The notes under the pieces are model-generated. The model was not told where the DNA came from. It searched no databases and worked only from the letters and a program-made list of their open reading frames with translations. A stretch of DNA of 64,000 nt, from positions 3,664,501-3,728,500 of the forward strand of contig JANFOG010000003.1 in assembly GCA_024336345.1 (NCBI GenBank), written 5' to 3'. Of the stretch, positions 46,343 to 58,410 are shown one piece after another. Source of the stretch: Mariannaea sp. PMI_226 (lineage: Eukaryota; Ascomycota; Sordariomycetes; Hypocreales; Nectriaceae). The position numbers and the translations under genes were made by a program. Positions within the stretch are counted from its first letter, which is position 1. Each line of letters opens with the position of its first letter.

Positions 46343-47137
46343 ATGGCGTCGTCATCAACTCCTGCTACACCTCTGCTCTAGTTCGTAACTTTCTGCCTGG
46401 CTATCAATCCAGCTGAGCCATCATGAAACAAATCCGATGGAGGACGTCAACTAACTTGACGCGATAACAGTGCTTGCATCGCCCACAACACTACAATCCT
46501 CTCAGAATGCACCACCTCCGCGTCCTCCCAAACCTCGTCGCTCGCATCGATCATCCTTCCTAAGATTGAGCATCACTCACCACAAAAGCTCACCTACACC
46601 CACGGCCAACATCAAATCCACTATGTCGCTGAATCACCTTCGGAGCATCCTGGATCACCCTCCGCTGGAGGCCTTACCTTCCTCGTCATCGCGGACTCGT
46701 CTCTCGGCCGCCGGGTGCCTTTCGGTTTCCTCTTTGAGATCCGGACGCGATTCTTCTCCCAGTTCCCTGAGAGCAGCGACTTTAATGACATGCCCAACTA
46801 CGGTGCTGGTTCCTTCAACTCGGAGCTCAAGAACCTTATGATTGAGTACGGCACGACGACTGGAGGCCGTGACGACGCCATCGGCAACGCCAAACGCGAG
46901 ATTGACGACGTTCGAGGGATCATGACCAAGAATATTGAGAGCTTGCTTGAGCGCGGCGAGCGTCTGGACCTGCTGGTCGACAAAACGGACCGGCTAGGCG
47001 GCAGCGCTCGCGAGTTTCGGGTGCGAAGCAGGGGACTGAAGCGCAAGATGTGGTGGAAGAATATCAAGCTGATGGCGCTCCTTGCATTAGTTCTGTTCCT
47101 GATCATCATGGCAATTGTTATCGCGATTAAGAACTGA
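46343..47137 (+). CDS. Longin R-SNARE (VAMP7/Nyv1-like synaptobrevin)
   Basis: Two exons, 46343-46380 and 46471-47137, with intron 46381-46470, encode 234 aa. The intron splits a Tyr codon and restores PLLYACIAH, the conserved longin start. The donor GTTCGT is non-consensus. Residues 1 to about 125 are the longin domain, about 140-200 the SNARE coiled coil with the central Arg (SLLERGERLDLL), and the last roughly 25 are a single C-terminal transmembrane anchor (LMALLALVLFLIIMAIVIAI). It drives membrane fusion at the vacuole/late endosome if it is the Nyv1/VAMP7 orthologue, which the longin-plus-TM layout supports (Snc-type lack longin, Ykt6 lacks TM). Confidence 0.92.
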
Positions 47138-49243
47138 AGTGGGGCGAAGGATGAAAGAAGAGACCATGGAACAAAGCGATGCAGACGGTTTTGCGCACAC
47201 TTGATTAAGGCATTCTTTTGACGACTTTCCTTTTTTTTTTTTTTTTCTCTCCTTTTTCTTGTATACCTATTATGGCGGGACTTGGACGGAAAGTTGCGAA
47301 CCGAAAGCAAACAGTGTATCAAAGCAGTTAAGATGCTTCTTATTCAATTTTTACAATACCCAGAAACAAAAACTCGCGATGAATTATGTGCAAAATACAA
47401 CGCTGCTCGCTCATGGTATTTCCTCCCAATCTAGCCAGTTTCAATTCGTCTTCCTTTTCGTCAAATCGGGGGCCACCCAAGTATTAGGCTGTAAGCACTG
47501 GGGTCGATTGTGGGTAGAACATTGGGCGGCCCCCCGTCCACCCCCGAGGTTGTATTTTTGGTGTGTGCCCTGTGCATGTGAGAGCTGAAGCAATGCTCTG
47601 TAAGGCTTGCGGAGGTTGCAGCGGCGCAAGCTTGTGTACGTCATTCGAACATTGAGCCTGTTCCGATTCCGATCCCAACATGCCCCCCTCTTTATGATAC
47701 CCATAGTCCAGCAAGGGAGCTCATTAAGGTAGTGCTCGTGAGCATTGCTCACTCATTCTCCTCACCGACTCATTTGTGGAAGTTGACGTAGCCGGGTACA
47801 AGTCCGATCGGTGAAAAAAAAAAAGAGGCGTCATAGCTTCATCCCTCTTTTCTGAGCGTCCTGATAAACGTATCCCTGAGTTACGGGATTGTCGGAGGAA
47901 GTGAACCCCATGGCAGCCGGCGCTCTTCGCAATCTGTCAGTGAAGAAAGCTGGATGAAGTGTGGAAGCGTTGTGTTGGACGGTTGTTGTGCGCAAAAGAT
48001 TGGGGATGGTTTGGCTTGTCGAAGCGTTCTCCGCGCTTGGGGCAGGGCAAGCTGTACCCATTGCTGATGAAAGGACGATATAAAGCAACAAGACGAACAA
48101 TTAGGGACGGAATTACATTCTCTTTCTACCAGAGCTGCACAGCAAGAAAACAGGAAATAATAGAGGTTGTGTTTTTTTTTTTTCTGCAAGAAGGATTGCG
48201 TCTTCACTTAATTCTTTCTGTCGGCAATGGTTGCCGTGCTTTCCACGTGCTCGGCCTCGGGACATTCGCCGATGGTTAGAAGTGAGGGATGACGGCAGAT
48301 TCCCCGCATGACTAATCAGACGTAACGGTCCCAGATGCTGAACGGGATCTGCTGGGAATATGTTCCGGCAAATCCTCATCTACCAGGGACGTGGGGAAGA
48401 AGGGGGCGGAGGGAAGAAGAAATGATGAAATTATGGAGAAAGACGAGACGGGCAATGCACCGAGTACGGAGTTAGTGGAGGGACCAAACCAGTGGAATTG
48501 ACGAGGGGCCGGGTTTTAAGCGGGTGAACAATCAATGCTTTTTAAATACCGCTTCATTAGCAATAGAATACCTACGAATGATGGCTAGGGGACCTTTTTT
48601 TTTTTTTTTTTTTGTTCTTGATGCGTTGGGAATCTCTTTGCTATCAGCCACAACAGCCCTATCAAGCTCTAACCTTGCATAGGATTGAATTACTAAATCG
48701 TCCAGCTTTTGAAGTGCTTGATAAAAATGAAGATGAAAAAAATAACTATATATATGGATGTCATTGAATCTAACCACATCCTTTGTTGTCCTATTATACT
48801 CTCTTAAAAGATATAATACTAGCGGAAGTAAAATGGCCGCTACGTAAGATAGGTCCAGCACCTACAGAGCTAAGTGTCATTGGGTGTTTTGGTTTGCTGG
48901 GCAGCGGAGTTTGAGAGGAGCGCTTGATAGCGCTTGATACATGCTAACGAAGTCAAGTCCACCTTGAGACGCACGGGCGCGCCGCTACTGTAAAACGCAA
49001 GTGATCGACTTCCCATTGTTGGGCGGACAGAAACAAAGACGTTGCTTTAACTATTTCATCCCATCCCCTTCGAGCTTCCTCGAAAGTCACGTGCCCTGCT
49101 TGATACATCATCCTCATCAAACAGCGGCGTAATGACCTTAGATGTTCTGGCCCTTCTCCCATTCGCGCATTAGAACCGGCATCTCAGTTCCCGCTATTCA
49201 TCTATCTGTGTAGTCGCCGGCTGGAGCTCTCTCACCAGACGCC
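47138..49243. other. Intergenic region with one weak candidate gene
   Basis: Holds T-runs at 47230-47247, near 48171-48182 and near 48595-48613, and a possible small secreted peptide gene on the minus strand (47831-48100). A 109-codon minus frame at 48532-48861 owes its Lys run to a poly-T stretch and is not convincing. The last few hundred bases are the promoter of the Zn2Cys6 gene. Confidence 0.5.
47831..48100 (-). CDS. Possible small secreted peptide (89 aa)
   Basis: A single short frame whose N-terminus (MFVLLLYIVLSSAMGTACPAP) looks like a signal peptide, followed by a hydrophilic Thr/Ser/Asn tail with a single potential N-glycosylation cluster (NAS). No homologue recognised. It could equally be a chance frame. 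Confidence 0.35.
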   Translation of the reverse strand: MFVLLLYIVLSSAMGTACPAPSAENASTSQTIPNLLRTTTVQHNASTLHPAFFTDRLRRAPAAMGFTSSDNPVTQGYVYQDAQKRGMKL

Positions 49244-51498
49244 ATGTCCGAAGCATCGGTGCCATTGCTCAAGACGTGCCAGACGTGTTTCCACGCCAAG
49301 ATACGATGTGAAAAGACGCAGGACAGCGGCATGTGCGACAGGTGCTTGCGCCTTAAGAAGCCCTGTGTGTTTGCTCCGTCTCGCCGTCGGAAGGCGAATC
49401 GCACCGTGCCCGTTCCCGTTTCCAAAGCTGGTGAAGGTGCCGCCACTGCATCTAATAGGTAGGTGAGGCGCTCGATCGTGCAGCCTGCAGAAAGTAGTTT
49501 TACATGGTCCGGATCGAGCTGACGCAACCAACCACCAGACTCCCCAGTAGACAACTCAAGCCAGCTTCTTCCGTCACACCTAATACACCCTCCTCGAGGG
49601 CATCGGGGAGCAGCAGTCAGACCCATGCTGACGATGCTTCCTCAGCAGCTCCGTCTGGCCCTGAGATCGCAACCGTCTCAGCACTCAGCACTGACCCATC
49701 TTATTATAACCCTTTCACCCATGGCCTCTTAACTCGCTACAAGGGTCAGGAATACTTGAATTACTTTAGGACCAAGATGGTCCCCCACTTTCCCTTTGTT
49801 GTCATCCCAAGTACCATGTCAATAGAAGATCTGGAACGAGATAAGCCTTGCCTACTCATTGCCATCCTCTGTGTATCGTCCACTCCGGACCCAGCTCTTC
49901 AGAAACAAATCGGGAAGCTCTTCAACCAACTCGTGTCTATGCGTCTGTTAGCGACAAAAGGATGGTTCACCACTATAGATCTATTGCAGAGTCTCCTAGT
50001 TGGACTCGCCTGGTATGATCAAACTAAGCCGCTCTACTTGCCGTCTCGTGCCGACCGCTAACTTACCTGCCACTCAGGGCCCATTTTCAGCCACGGCCAT
50101 TGAGATACTCTCAACATTTAGCTCTCGCATCCAGCATTGTCGCTGACCTGCGGTATGATAGGCCACGAATAGCCCTATTATGGAGTCTCAATGAGGACCT
50201 GATAAAGAGCGGCGGCCCAAAGTTAACACCGGATGAGATGCGGGCTCTGGCAGGGACTTACTATCTATCCTCCTGGTATGACAAAACTTTGTAGCCTATA
50301 AACCTCCATGAAGCTGACTTTGTTCTTGCAGCGCATCCGTACTTATGCAAAAAGCCCCCTCATTTAAATATACTCCCTACATCCTTGACTGCTGCCGCAA
50401 ACTGACGGTTCACGGTGGCGCTCCTCATGACAAATACCTTTCCTATATCATATACCTCCAGAAGCTCACAGAGGAGGTTGACGAAGTCGTCTCCTCCTCG
50501 CAATCCTCACTCCAACTCGCTGCTGAGCTTCAGCGAATAAAAGTCATGTACTTACAGACAAAGGCGACGCTGCCCTTTGTCCTGAGCGAAAATCGTAAGT
50601 CCATTCTAGAGAAAGAGATATATAGGGAGAACTTAGTACTAATGAACAAACTACAGCGACAATTCAACTGCAGATTCATATTCTAGAGCTGCTAATCTGC
50701 CAGCCCTCGCCAGACAGCCTTTCAATCGGCCCCAATAGTTTCCGGAATGTCCAGGGAGCTGCAAACTCGACAGGACTTCTCGACTGGTTGTCACAAAGCA
50801 TTTCCGCCGCCAAAAATCTCATCAATGTCCTCCTTCTCGTGCCATACGGCGAAGAAGGTGTCATGCCCAACCTGAGCTGGGTCTGTTTATACAGCACTGC
50901 GTCTCTCTGTGTGAGGCTAGACCTTCTGGCTATGAATTACGATATCGGACACCTACGTCGGATTCTCGACCTAAAAGACACGCTGCGACAAATTGTTTTA
51001 CGCCTGGAATCTTTATCCGGTGTCGAATCATCACCGGAAGCCCCCAGAAATGCCTTTTTCCATCTTAGTGTTCGAGCTCGGCATGTCGAGCGTAAATACC
51101 TCAGTTATACATCACAACCAATAGCAACTAGTTCTCCCGATATAGGGGGACGGCTATCTTCATCAACATCCTCACCAAGCAGCCTTCCAGCCAGAGGCGA
51201 AGCTCCCACACCAGTTTCATTCATCCCGGGCCCAAACCTGGTCCCCAACATGCAAATAACAAGTCAACCTGACAACTCATGGACAGTTGCCAAGGCAATG
51301 GAATTTGATTCAGACATATCCATGGGCAATATGCTCTTTGTAGGGCAGTTTGACTTTCTTTCAGACCCAGGAGGCGGCGGCGGCTATGGCGGTGGCTACG
51401 GTACGCAGCCAGAACCTGTATATTTTCAACCTCCACCAGATGAACACTCGGGCGCAAACTTTGATTCAGGAAATATAGACGGATACAATCAGCCATGA
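49244..51498 (+). CDS. Zn(II)2Cys6 transcription factor
   Basis: Five exons, 49244-49458, 49539-50012, 50078-50275, 50332-50594 and 50657-51498, encode 663 aa. All four introns are GT-AG (GTAGGT, GTATGA, GTATGA, GTAAGT) and frame-consistent; intron 1 has CTGAC 15 nt before its acceptor. The DNA-binding motif at residues 12-41 is C-X2-C-X6-C-X8-C-X2-C-X6-C (starting CQTCFHAKIRC), followed by basic RRRKANR. The middle region (GLLTRYKGQEYLNYFR, HFPFVVIP) is typical of fungal regulators with a fungal_trans-like body. A Gly/Gln-rich tail may activate transcription. Target genes are unknown; the adjacent SDR gene is a candidate only by position. Confidence 0.9.
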
Positions 51499-51659
51499 CA
51501 TACACGGATAGATGGCTTTAGATATGATATGATATACAACAGCGAAGCGATTCACAATGCATCCGGCGTTTACCCTCAATTCCTTGTCTATGATTTCTAT
51601 AATTTAGGTAGATATACTAATACATGTCGTAATATGTTCATGGCACATGGCGAAGGGGC

Positions 51660-52928
51660 TCATTTACCTTTGCCCTTCTTCTTATTCTTCTTATCCTTGG
51701 TCCCGGCGTTTAGCTTTTCGTTCTCTTTGCCCTTCTTGATGGCGTCCACAAGACTCTGAATCTCCTCGGCTTGTTCCTTTTCTTTCGTCTCTTTTGCCTT
51801 GACGTCTTCCTGCGCCTTTTGTGCCCCCCTCTTTTTAGCCTGGGCTTTTTCTACTTTCTCAATCAAGGCGTCGCTCTCTTCCCATAGTTTCTTGGCCACT
51901 TCTTCGTCCTTAATCTCGCCTCGGGCAAAGTCAACTTCCATGCACTCCTTGATCAACTTTCCGCCCTGTCCACGACCCAAATTGTTCTCCATAGCGGCAT
52001 ACAGTATGGACTGCGCAGCCATGAAAGGAGATTTCAAAAGGAACCAGGGAACCAGGTATCCAACAAGGTATAGCGCCAACCCCCACAGAGAGCCCCTCGT
52101 CAGCCAGCGACGAGTGCCCGGTGTGCGCGCCAGACCAGGATCGACGAAGATGACGCGAGTGTTCATGGGAGCTCCGTCGGGGCGCTTGTATGCATCGAGG
52201 TGTTTCTGGAAAGCTTGTCCGAAGACGTTAAGGGCAAGCTTGCTTCGGGCGTACGCAGTGCCTGGTGACCAGTTAGACTTCGAGATAGCCTCTTTGAGAG
52301 ACGGAGAACCAATGTATGAGGAGCATGTGGTGATGATGACTCGGACGTCTCGGTCGATAGGTTGAGCTCGAAGTGCAGGACTGAGAATGCCCAGGAGGTG
52401 GAAGTTTGCAAGAAAGTTGACCATCCATGTCTCTTCTACTCCTTCTTCAGACTCTCTTCTCTTCCCACCAGGGGGAGTCAACGTCGATGCGCATAGAATA
52501 ACCATGTCCAGCCTCCGGGGCGGGGCATTGTCGATCCATTTCGTAGCAAACTTGCGGATACTATGAAGGCTTGTCAGGTCGACCTGCTCTGTGTAAATGA
52601 GCTGGTTGTTTGTCTTGCTGCGCAGATCCTGGATGTATTCGACAAGGAATGGGTCGGAGGGCGGGTTCTGTGTTAGCAATACCAGCTGCGCGCCCCGAGA
52701 GGCGAGTTGCTGTGCTGCTTGGGCGCCTATGCCTGACGTTCCGCCCGTGAGGATGACGACCTTCCCATGAAGGTTGCGCTCTGAAGGATTCGTACGGCCG
52801 GAAGCATAGAGCTTGAGAAGTGTGAGGAAGGTTAGAGTAAGGATAGTGTAGGCAATGGACTTGAGGTTGTCGCGGACGATGGCAGGGAGTCCATTGTACA
52901 GCACGCCCATAACAAGGACGACAGGCAT
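51660..52928 (-). CDS. Short-chain dehydrogenase/reductase, membrane-anchored (Env9/retinol-dehydrogenase-like)
   Basis: Single exon, 422 aa. A hydrophobic N-terminal segment (about residues 20-42) should anchor it in the ER or lipid-droplet membrane. The Rossmann domain has TGGTSGIG (cofactor binding), LCAST in place of the usual NNAG, the catalytic Ser in TTCSSYIG and the active-site YARSK (Y-x3-K). The last 60-70 residues are Lys/Glu-rich, ending in KKNKKKGKGK, and form a probable charged helix. It is an NAD(P)-dependent oxidoreductase of unknown substrate, resembling yeast Env9. Confidence 0.88.
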   Translation of the reverse strand: MPVVLVMGVLYNGLPAIVRDNLKSIAYTILTLTFLTLLKLYASGRTNPSERNLHGKVVILTGGTSGIGAQAAQQLASRGAQLVLLTQNPPSDPFLVEYIQDLRSKTNNQLIYTEQVDLTSLHSIRKFATKWIDNAPPRRLDMVILCASTLTPPGGKRRESEEGVEETWMVNFLANFHLLGILSPALRAQPIDRDVRVIITTCSSYIGSPSLKEAISKSNWSPGTAYARSKLALNVFGQAFQKHLDAYKRPDGAPMNTRVIFVDPGLARTPGTRRWLTRGSLWGLALYLVGYLVPWFLLKSPFMAAQSILYAAMENNLGRGQGGKLIKECMEVDFARGEIKDEEVAKKLWEESDALIEKVEKAQAKKRGAQKAQEDVKAKETKEKEQAEEIQSLVDAIKKGKENEKLNAGTKDKKNKKKGKGK

Positions 52929-53336
52929 CGTGTAGTCGGGGCCGAGTCACTCGGCGTAAATGTAATAATAAGCAAATTTAAATGTTCAAGATCATTTCGT
53001 AATTGCAGCTTAGCGATTTCCTGGGAGCTCGTTGTTTCAAAGGCTTTGCAAGTGAAGGAATGCGAAGATGCGGATATCGTGTCCTAGCTGTCGTCATGCG
53101 GCTGCACGTGATCTCGAGGAGCCCTCTTTAGCTGCCTCCTGGTAGGTTCTGTCTGAAGGGAGAGTGACAGCGTCCAATTTATGACTTATACAATCAATCT
53201 TTGACCAATTCTACCGTCAAATAGGAATAAATTAAAATCAATTAGTTTCTGACATGAATTTTTTTTTCAATTATAAAAACCAGGCATACATCATATATCA
53301 TTATCAGCCCTACTATAAATATCATGGCTCCTTCTA
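52929..53336. other. Intergenic region
   Basis: Promoter of the SDR gene and 3' flank of the DUF2235 gene; no gene seen. Confidence 0.5.
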
Positions 53337-55322
53337 CTACCGTTTCTTCGGATCCAAAGGCTTGTGTGTACTCTTCTGCTTTCTCACCCAAATCTCCTTT
53401 ACCGGATCACCGTGGTGTTCAACACAAACCCAATCACCAATCCCATACTCTGCAGGGGCTCTTCTAACACCTCGTCCTCCTCCACCAACAATGAGATTAC
53501 CAGGACGATAGGTCTCATCCACGTTCATGCGGCGAATGACGCTACCATGGACACGCACGGCATCAGGAATGTCTCGCACCTCACCACATGGTAGAGGCCA
53601 TCTGATAGGCTTCCAGGAGCCATCAGGTTGCAGATCCATTCGTCGAAAAGGGAGGTACTCCATAAACTTCCAGGCTGTAACGGCAATGTTGCCAAGACCC
53701 TGGCCATACTCGAGTGAGTCGTGGACCTTTGCGCTACAGGCTCGATGCATCAGGTCGTGAAAGCTTCCCGGGGGGTGTCCAGACACGGTCTTTTCATCAG
53801 AACCGAAGCTTGGCATCGTAGGCGTTCTGCTTGGGCCATCTGGACCATTGGCGATACGAATATCAGGGATTTTGTCCTCGTCAATGTGATTATTATGTGT
53901 GATCTCGTTAAACTCTTCGGCAGCCATGCAGCCCATTTCCACGAGCTTGTCTTTATCAAAGGGGAGGCCAGCGCGGATAGCTTCACCAACCATCCATGCG
54001 AGAGGAATATGACTGGCACTTTTCGAGTCTTGAGACATCTCCCAACCTCCACCAACATCAGCATGACCACCAGAAAACCACACTTCATCAATATCCTGGC
54101 TATCGTCGTCAGGATCGACATCAGAAATGGGAATGGCAGAGACATTGGACATGGTCTCAGCGTCACATCCGCGTCTGGAACGTGCGCTCTGTGCTGACTT
54201 GGATCTAGCACGATATGGTGCGTATTCATGGTCTTGGTGCTGGTCAGATAGCCCATTCTGGTTGCTCATCTCGCCCGGCTTCAAATGGCTAGGCCTCCGT
54301 CCTCTCTCCTGGTGACTTATGTGCTCATGCTCATCGGGATCTTTTCCCATCATGCCATCATGTAAGTCGCCAATGAACTCTCTGAAATGGCGATGTCTAG
54401 TATGTGATGGCTTTCCCTGGTACATGAGGTCTTGACGAAACTTGGCACGGCGTTCATCAATGCTAACTGCGTGTCGGATTACTTTGGCGCTGCTTCGAGC
54501 AGTGTAAGGGAACTTGCTCCGCTGCATCCAAGCGGCCTCGAATCTTGGTACCGAATTCACCGTATCAAAAAGGCCAAGGAATCGAATCCGGCCAACCGGC
54601 CTGGAGAAAGTTTCTCGAAATCCCTTCATGAAGCGGAACATTTCATCCGTCTTCTTGCGCTTCTCTTGGGCCTCCTTGTCGGAGCCAGTAGGAGTCTCAC
54701 GAGCCTGCCACTCTGCAAAGGCTTTCCAGGCAAATTTGACCATTTCTTCGTTCCCGTGGGAGAGGAGGCCGATGTAATCAAGCATCTCGGCCAGGAAACG
54801 TGCAACATAGGCACCCCTGGAAAATCCAAAAAAGTATAGTTCATCACCAACTTCGTAGTAGCGTTGAAGGAATTTGTAGCCACCGACAACATGCTGATCG
54901 AAGGAGGTGCCAACAGCTGAGTCTTTACATTTGAGATACCATGACTTTAGCCTTTCCCTATGGCCGGTATGTGACAACGAACCGGAAACGACGTACGTCC
55001 CGATGCCAGGCTGATAATAGTGAAATTGATCCCTATCACTTCGATCAAGTAATCTGAAGATTTTAAGGATATTACTGTCGGAATCGTCGCCATGGAATTT
55101 GTTTCCAGTACCGTCGAAACACAAAACGAGTTTCTTCGGCTTTCGGCCGGGCTCCGGAGCTGGATTCACGGGCACCATGACTGGTGTCGACGGTCTGCTA
55201 GAGAAATCATGAGAGTAGGCAGGGTAGTCCTTTTGATTATTGTAATGATGATCCCTGGTGGGCGGCGCAGTTTCTGCGGAAATCGGGGCGAGATGGGACG
55301 CGTCCATAGTCTTGATGGACAC
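53337..55322 (-). CDS. DUF2235 alpha/beta hydrolase
   Basis: Single exon, 661 aa. A disordered N-terminus of about 60 residues is followed by the DUF2235 domain: KLVLCFDGTGNKF, YYQPGIGTYV, YFFGFSRGAYVARFLAEML (nucleophile elbow G-x-S-x-G with the Ser in GFSRGA), LGLFDTVNSV (candidate Asp) and VWFSGGHADVGGGW (candidate His). This fold is shared with the Tle1-type phospholipase effectors of type VI secretion, which is a known family relation. The fungal members are cytosolic and of unknown role. A Ser/Arg insertion (about 330-400) breaks the domain before the catalytic His. Confidence 0.9.
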   Translation of the reverse strand: MSIKTMDASHLAPISAETAPPTRDHHYNNQKDYPAYSHDFSSRPSTPVMVPVNPAPEPGRKPKKLVLCFDGTGNKFHGDDSDSNILKIFRLLDRSDRDQFHYYQPGIGTYVVSGSLSHTGHRERLKSWYLKCKDSAVGTSFDQHVVGGYKFLQRYYEVGDELYFFGFSRGAYVARFLAEMLDYIGLLSHGNEEMVKFAWKAFAEWQARETPTGSDKEAQEKRKKTDEMFRFMKGFRETFSRPVGRIRFLGLFDTVNSVPRFEAAWMQRSKFPYTARSSAKVIRHAVSIDERRAKFRQDLMYQGKPSHTRHRHFREFIGDLHDGMMGKDPDEHEHISHQERGRRPSHLKPGEMSNQNGLSDQHQDHEYAPYRARSKSAQSARSRRGCDAETMSNVSAIPISDVDPDDDSQDIDEVWFSGGHADVGGGWEMSQDSKSASHIPLAWMVGEAIRAGLPFDKDKLVEMGCMAAEEFNEITHNNHIDEDKIPDIRIANGPDGPSRTPTMPSFGSDEKTVSGHPPGSFHDLMHRACSAKVHDSLEYGQGLGNIAVTAWKFMEYLPFRRMDLQPDGSWKPIRWPLPCGEVRDIPDAVRVHGSVIRRMNVDETYRPGNLIVGGGGRGVRRAPAEYGIGDWVCVEHHGDPVKEIWVRKQKSTHKPLDPKKR

Positions 55323-57507
55323 GGCAGCAACGACGCCGTGATCAACTTTGTGCTACGAAGCGATTCGTCTGTATGCACTCTAGAATTGGTAATAGCTGCA
55401 GAATTTGCGTTGTCCTGCAGATTCAAAGACAGAATCGCTCACTGACTTACTGGCATTGAACTGCGTCCGTGTACGTGGTGGTATGTATGTGGTGTTTGGT
55501 TGAATGTAGAGGAGTCATCAACCAAGCGGGTCGTTGAGGCAGGAACAATCCGAACAGCACTTTCCGGCACCACAGCTCTCAAAACTTCAACTACAAAGAA
55601 GAGATTAAATCCATGACGCACGTAATAGCTACGGGCATGCCCTGCTTTTGAAGCTCAGCAGTCGAGCCTAACCACCTAGGTCAAATGTCTCATCAAAAAG
55701 CCACGAGAGAGCGACAGAGTGAGAGGGGGGGGACGGCAAGCTCCACCATGCGGTGTGAGGAGCGTCTCTCTGTCATTCCCATCATTGGGTAATCCGAGTT
55801 GCACAGAGTGGTGTATGTATTTCACACTCCGGAGGAGTACGGGCTACGAGACGCGGAGCCAGTGGCTTTCTGGCGAGCCTTTGATTCATCAATATCCCGT
55901 ACATCCATAGGAGGAAAACTGCATGTCTCACAACATAGGCCAGCTAACAAGAGAATAGATGTGGGTGCGAGTTGTCAGCTAGGTCCAATAAAGTGTCGAC
56001 CCTCTGCGGGCTGGGGTCTATCAGCTGCAATGCGCAATGGCAGATCCGGTGATCTTTTGCCCCATTCGAAGAGCTGTGCCGGGATTGATTCTTCTTGATG
56101 GGGGCATGGAAGATGATCAAATGTTGATAAATCTCCAGTTGAGTCTCTTTGATCATCTCTTCTCGACCGAAACTTGACTTCCCTTGGGATCTGAGACAAC
56201 CACAGCCTACTGCACTGCACCGATGAGAGACGGACAGTAATAGCATGGAAAGGCGATGTTCTGTGGCCTTTCTACGTTCTTTGATTCTTCCATGCCACTA
56301 TGTACTACCTACATAGTAACTTATCGCCAACCAACTTCGTAGGCAACTACAGGGAGGGTCACCTCAAAGATTGCTTTTCCCGGCTCTTTCTGCAGTCAAG
56401 TGGCTTTTACCAGGCCATCGAAGGAGCCAAGGCGGAGCTGAGAAGCTGATGACCAGGGGGTTATTCATCCAGAATGGCTAGCGCGCCAGGCTCGGGATGG
56501 GGACGCTCTATGGCCTCATTCGCTGCCAGTGAGTCCCCAGCTCACAGAAGAGAAAGTTGGTGCAAGGCAGACTGGTAAAGTATTGGATCGAGTCACCAGA
56601 GAGGGAAGGGAATTGGCCCGAGACGATGCAAGAGATCCTTGAATTTGTCCACTTTTTAATTATACGCCTCCAGTTTTCTAACAAATCGATAATGACCCTT
56701 TGTGATCCAGCTTTTTGGGCCAGGGCGAATTAGGATGAAGCCGACCCCCTCCAAATCGCGGACGCTATCTAAGGGCCCGTCTCTACCGTCCACAATAGCG
56801 CGGTCTTATTTGAGACCATCTCAAAAGGCGGGACAACACCAACACGGCACCCACTTTTAGGACACGCGGAAGGGGTCCTACGAACCTGATCATCCGTGAC
56901 TGATTACTTGTAGAATACATAAATCGACGATGCCTTTGATCATATTATGACGGGAACTAGTTCCAAGTTGATCCGTCCCGGTTCTCAGCCCGTCTACGAC
57001 GTCATATGCATGCATTAGGAGGAATGCAGAACGACACAGGTCAGACCGGATCATCTCAGGATGACTGAGAGAAAATCAACCAGGCTCGTGCGTGCAGCGC
57101 AGGGCAACGGTACTGTAGGGCGCAAACCGGTGGAGAAAATCTTTTCTGTTCAGAGGCAAGGGAAGCATAGCTTCAGCTCCGTAACTTATAAGCAGGTGAG
57201 CCATTTCGGAAATGTGTGTGATACTTGGGTGATGGTGAGCGTATGCATATAGGCACGAAGAACTAATCACTTTCCAGCTTTGGGTACATATCCTCAAAAT
57301 GCAGGATGATGTATTCTATCAACGCGGCCTCATTCGGAATTTCGTTTCATCATGTAGGTAACTCGATTGCTTACGCATAGAATGCGAAATATGAATTCGG
57401 AAAATCCAAAGCCAAAAAGAATGCAATCACCGTGACTTGATAGGATCTCATCTGTTCTCATCTTGTCTCTCTACTGGAGAGATAGCATGGCCTATAGCTA
57501 GTCAATT
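55323..57507. other. Intergenic region
   Basis: About 2.2 kb with no recognisable gene; several frames of 60-100 codons on both strands lack motifs. It should contain the DUF2235 promoter at its left end. Confidence 0.5.
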
Positions 57508-58410
57508 TCACAACTTACTATTCCTCCAGACCGCCTTTCTCTTCTCAACGAAACTTAGCAATCCCTCCTTCATGTTGTCCCCGCCATCTATTTCACGGAA
57601 GATGCCCCAATCCACCTTCTTGGTGCTCTTCTGAGGATCTTCACTATCCCAGCCACCCATCAAACCGGCCCTAGAGACAATGACAGCATCGGGTGAGTTG
57701 TCCGCCATCTCGGACGCCCACTTCAACGCCTCCTTCACGACAGCGTCGTTAATTTCCTCCTGCGCAGCTTTGTCCTTGACAGGGACGACGGCATTGACGA
57801 TACCCCATGCTTCCATCTGGTGTGCCGTGTACATGCGCCCGAGCAACGCCATCTCAGATGCTCGTTGACGACCTAGAGTACGCATAACGCGCGGCAGAAC
57901 ACCCGCGATGGGAACGACACCCCGCTTGACTTCTGGAAGACCGAACTTGGCCGCCGAGCTGGCAATGACCATGTCGAGGTTGGCAGCAATTTCCAGGCCA
58001 CCACCAAGGCACAGCCCGTTGACGGCAGCGATGATGGGCTTCTTACCCCGGCGGTTGCTCAGGCCGCCAAAGCCGTCTTCTGCCCACTTGTCTGGGTTGG
58101 CGACTTGGGTGAACTGTTCGCCACCGCTCCCTGTGCTGCTTTGTTTCTTGTCCTTGTCGGTTCTCTCATTCCACTCCTTCAAGTCAGCGCCGGCGCAGAA
58201 CGCCCTGCCCTTGCCTGTGAGGACTGCACAACGAAGGGTCGGCTCCGCATCGTACCAGGCCCAGAGCTCCGAGAGGGCAAAGTGCATGTGTCGCCGGAGA
58301 GCATTGAGCTGCGAGGGCCGGTTGAGCGTCACGAGGAGCACGTGAGGGGCTGGGGAGGAAAGGATAACATCCGGGACGGAAGGCGGGGGTCGAGAGAAAT
58401 TGGGCGACAT
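57508..58410 (-). CDS. Peroxisomal enoyl-CoA hydratase/isomerase family protein
   Basis: Single exon, 300 aa. It is a crotonase fold with LNRPSQLNAL, oxyanion-hole segments CAGADLKEW and NGLCLGGGLEIA, and the catalytic-Glu region KFGLPEVKRGVVP. The final residues are Ser-Lys-Leu, a perfect PTS1 signal, so it should be imported into peroxisomes and act on acyl-CoA during fatty-acid or branched-chain catabolism. Both Glu residues used by hydratases (in GGGLEIA and LPEV) are present, which supports hydratase rather than pure isomerase activity. Confidence 0.92.
   Translation of the reverse strand: MSPNFSRPPPSVPDVILSSPAPHVLLVTLNRPSQLNALRRHMHFALSELWAWYDAEPTLRCAVLTGKGRAFCAGADLKEWNERTDKDKKQSSTGSGGEQFTQVANPDKWAEDGFGGLSNRRGKKPIIAAVNGLCLGGGLEIAANLDMVIASSAAKFGLPEVKRGVVPIAGVLPRVMRTLGRQRASEMALLGRMYTAHQMEAWGIVNAVVPVKDKAAQEEINDAVVKEALKWASEMADNSPDAVIVSRAGLMGGWDSEDPQKSTKKVDWGIFREIDGGDNMKEGLLSFVEKRKAVWRNSKL

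Noticed and set aside
46470..46841. Second frame over the R-SNARE longin exon
   Set aside because: It is the shadow of the real frame, which restores the conserved PLLYACIAH after splicing.
48532..48861. 109-codon minus-strand frame with a Lys run
   Set aside because: The Lys run is a poly-T homopolymer read on the other strand; no supporting motif.
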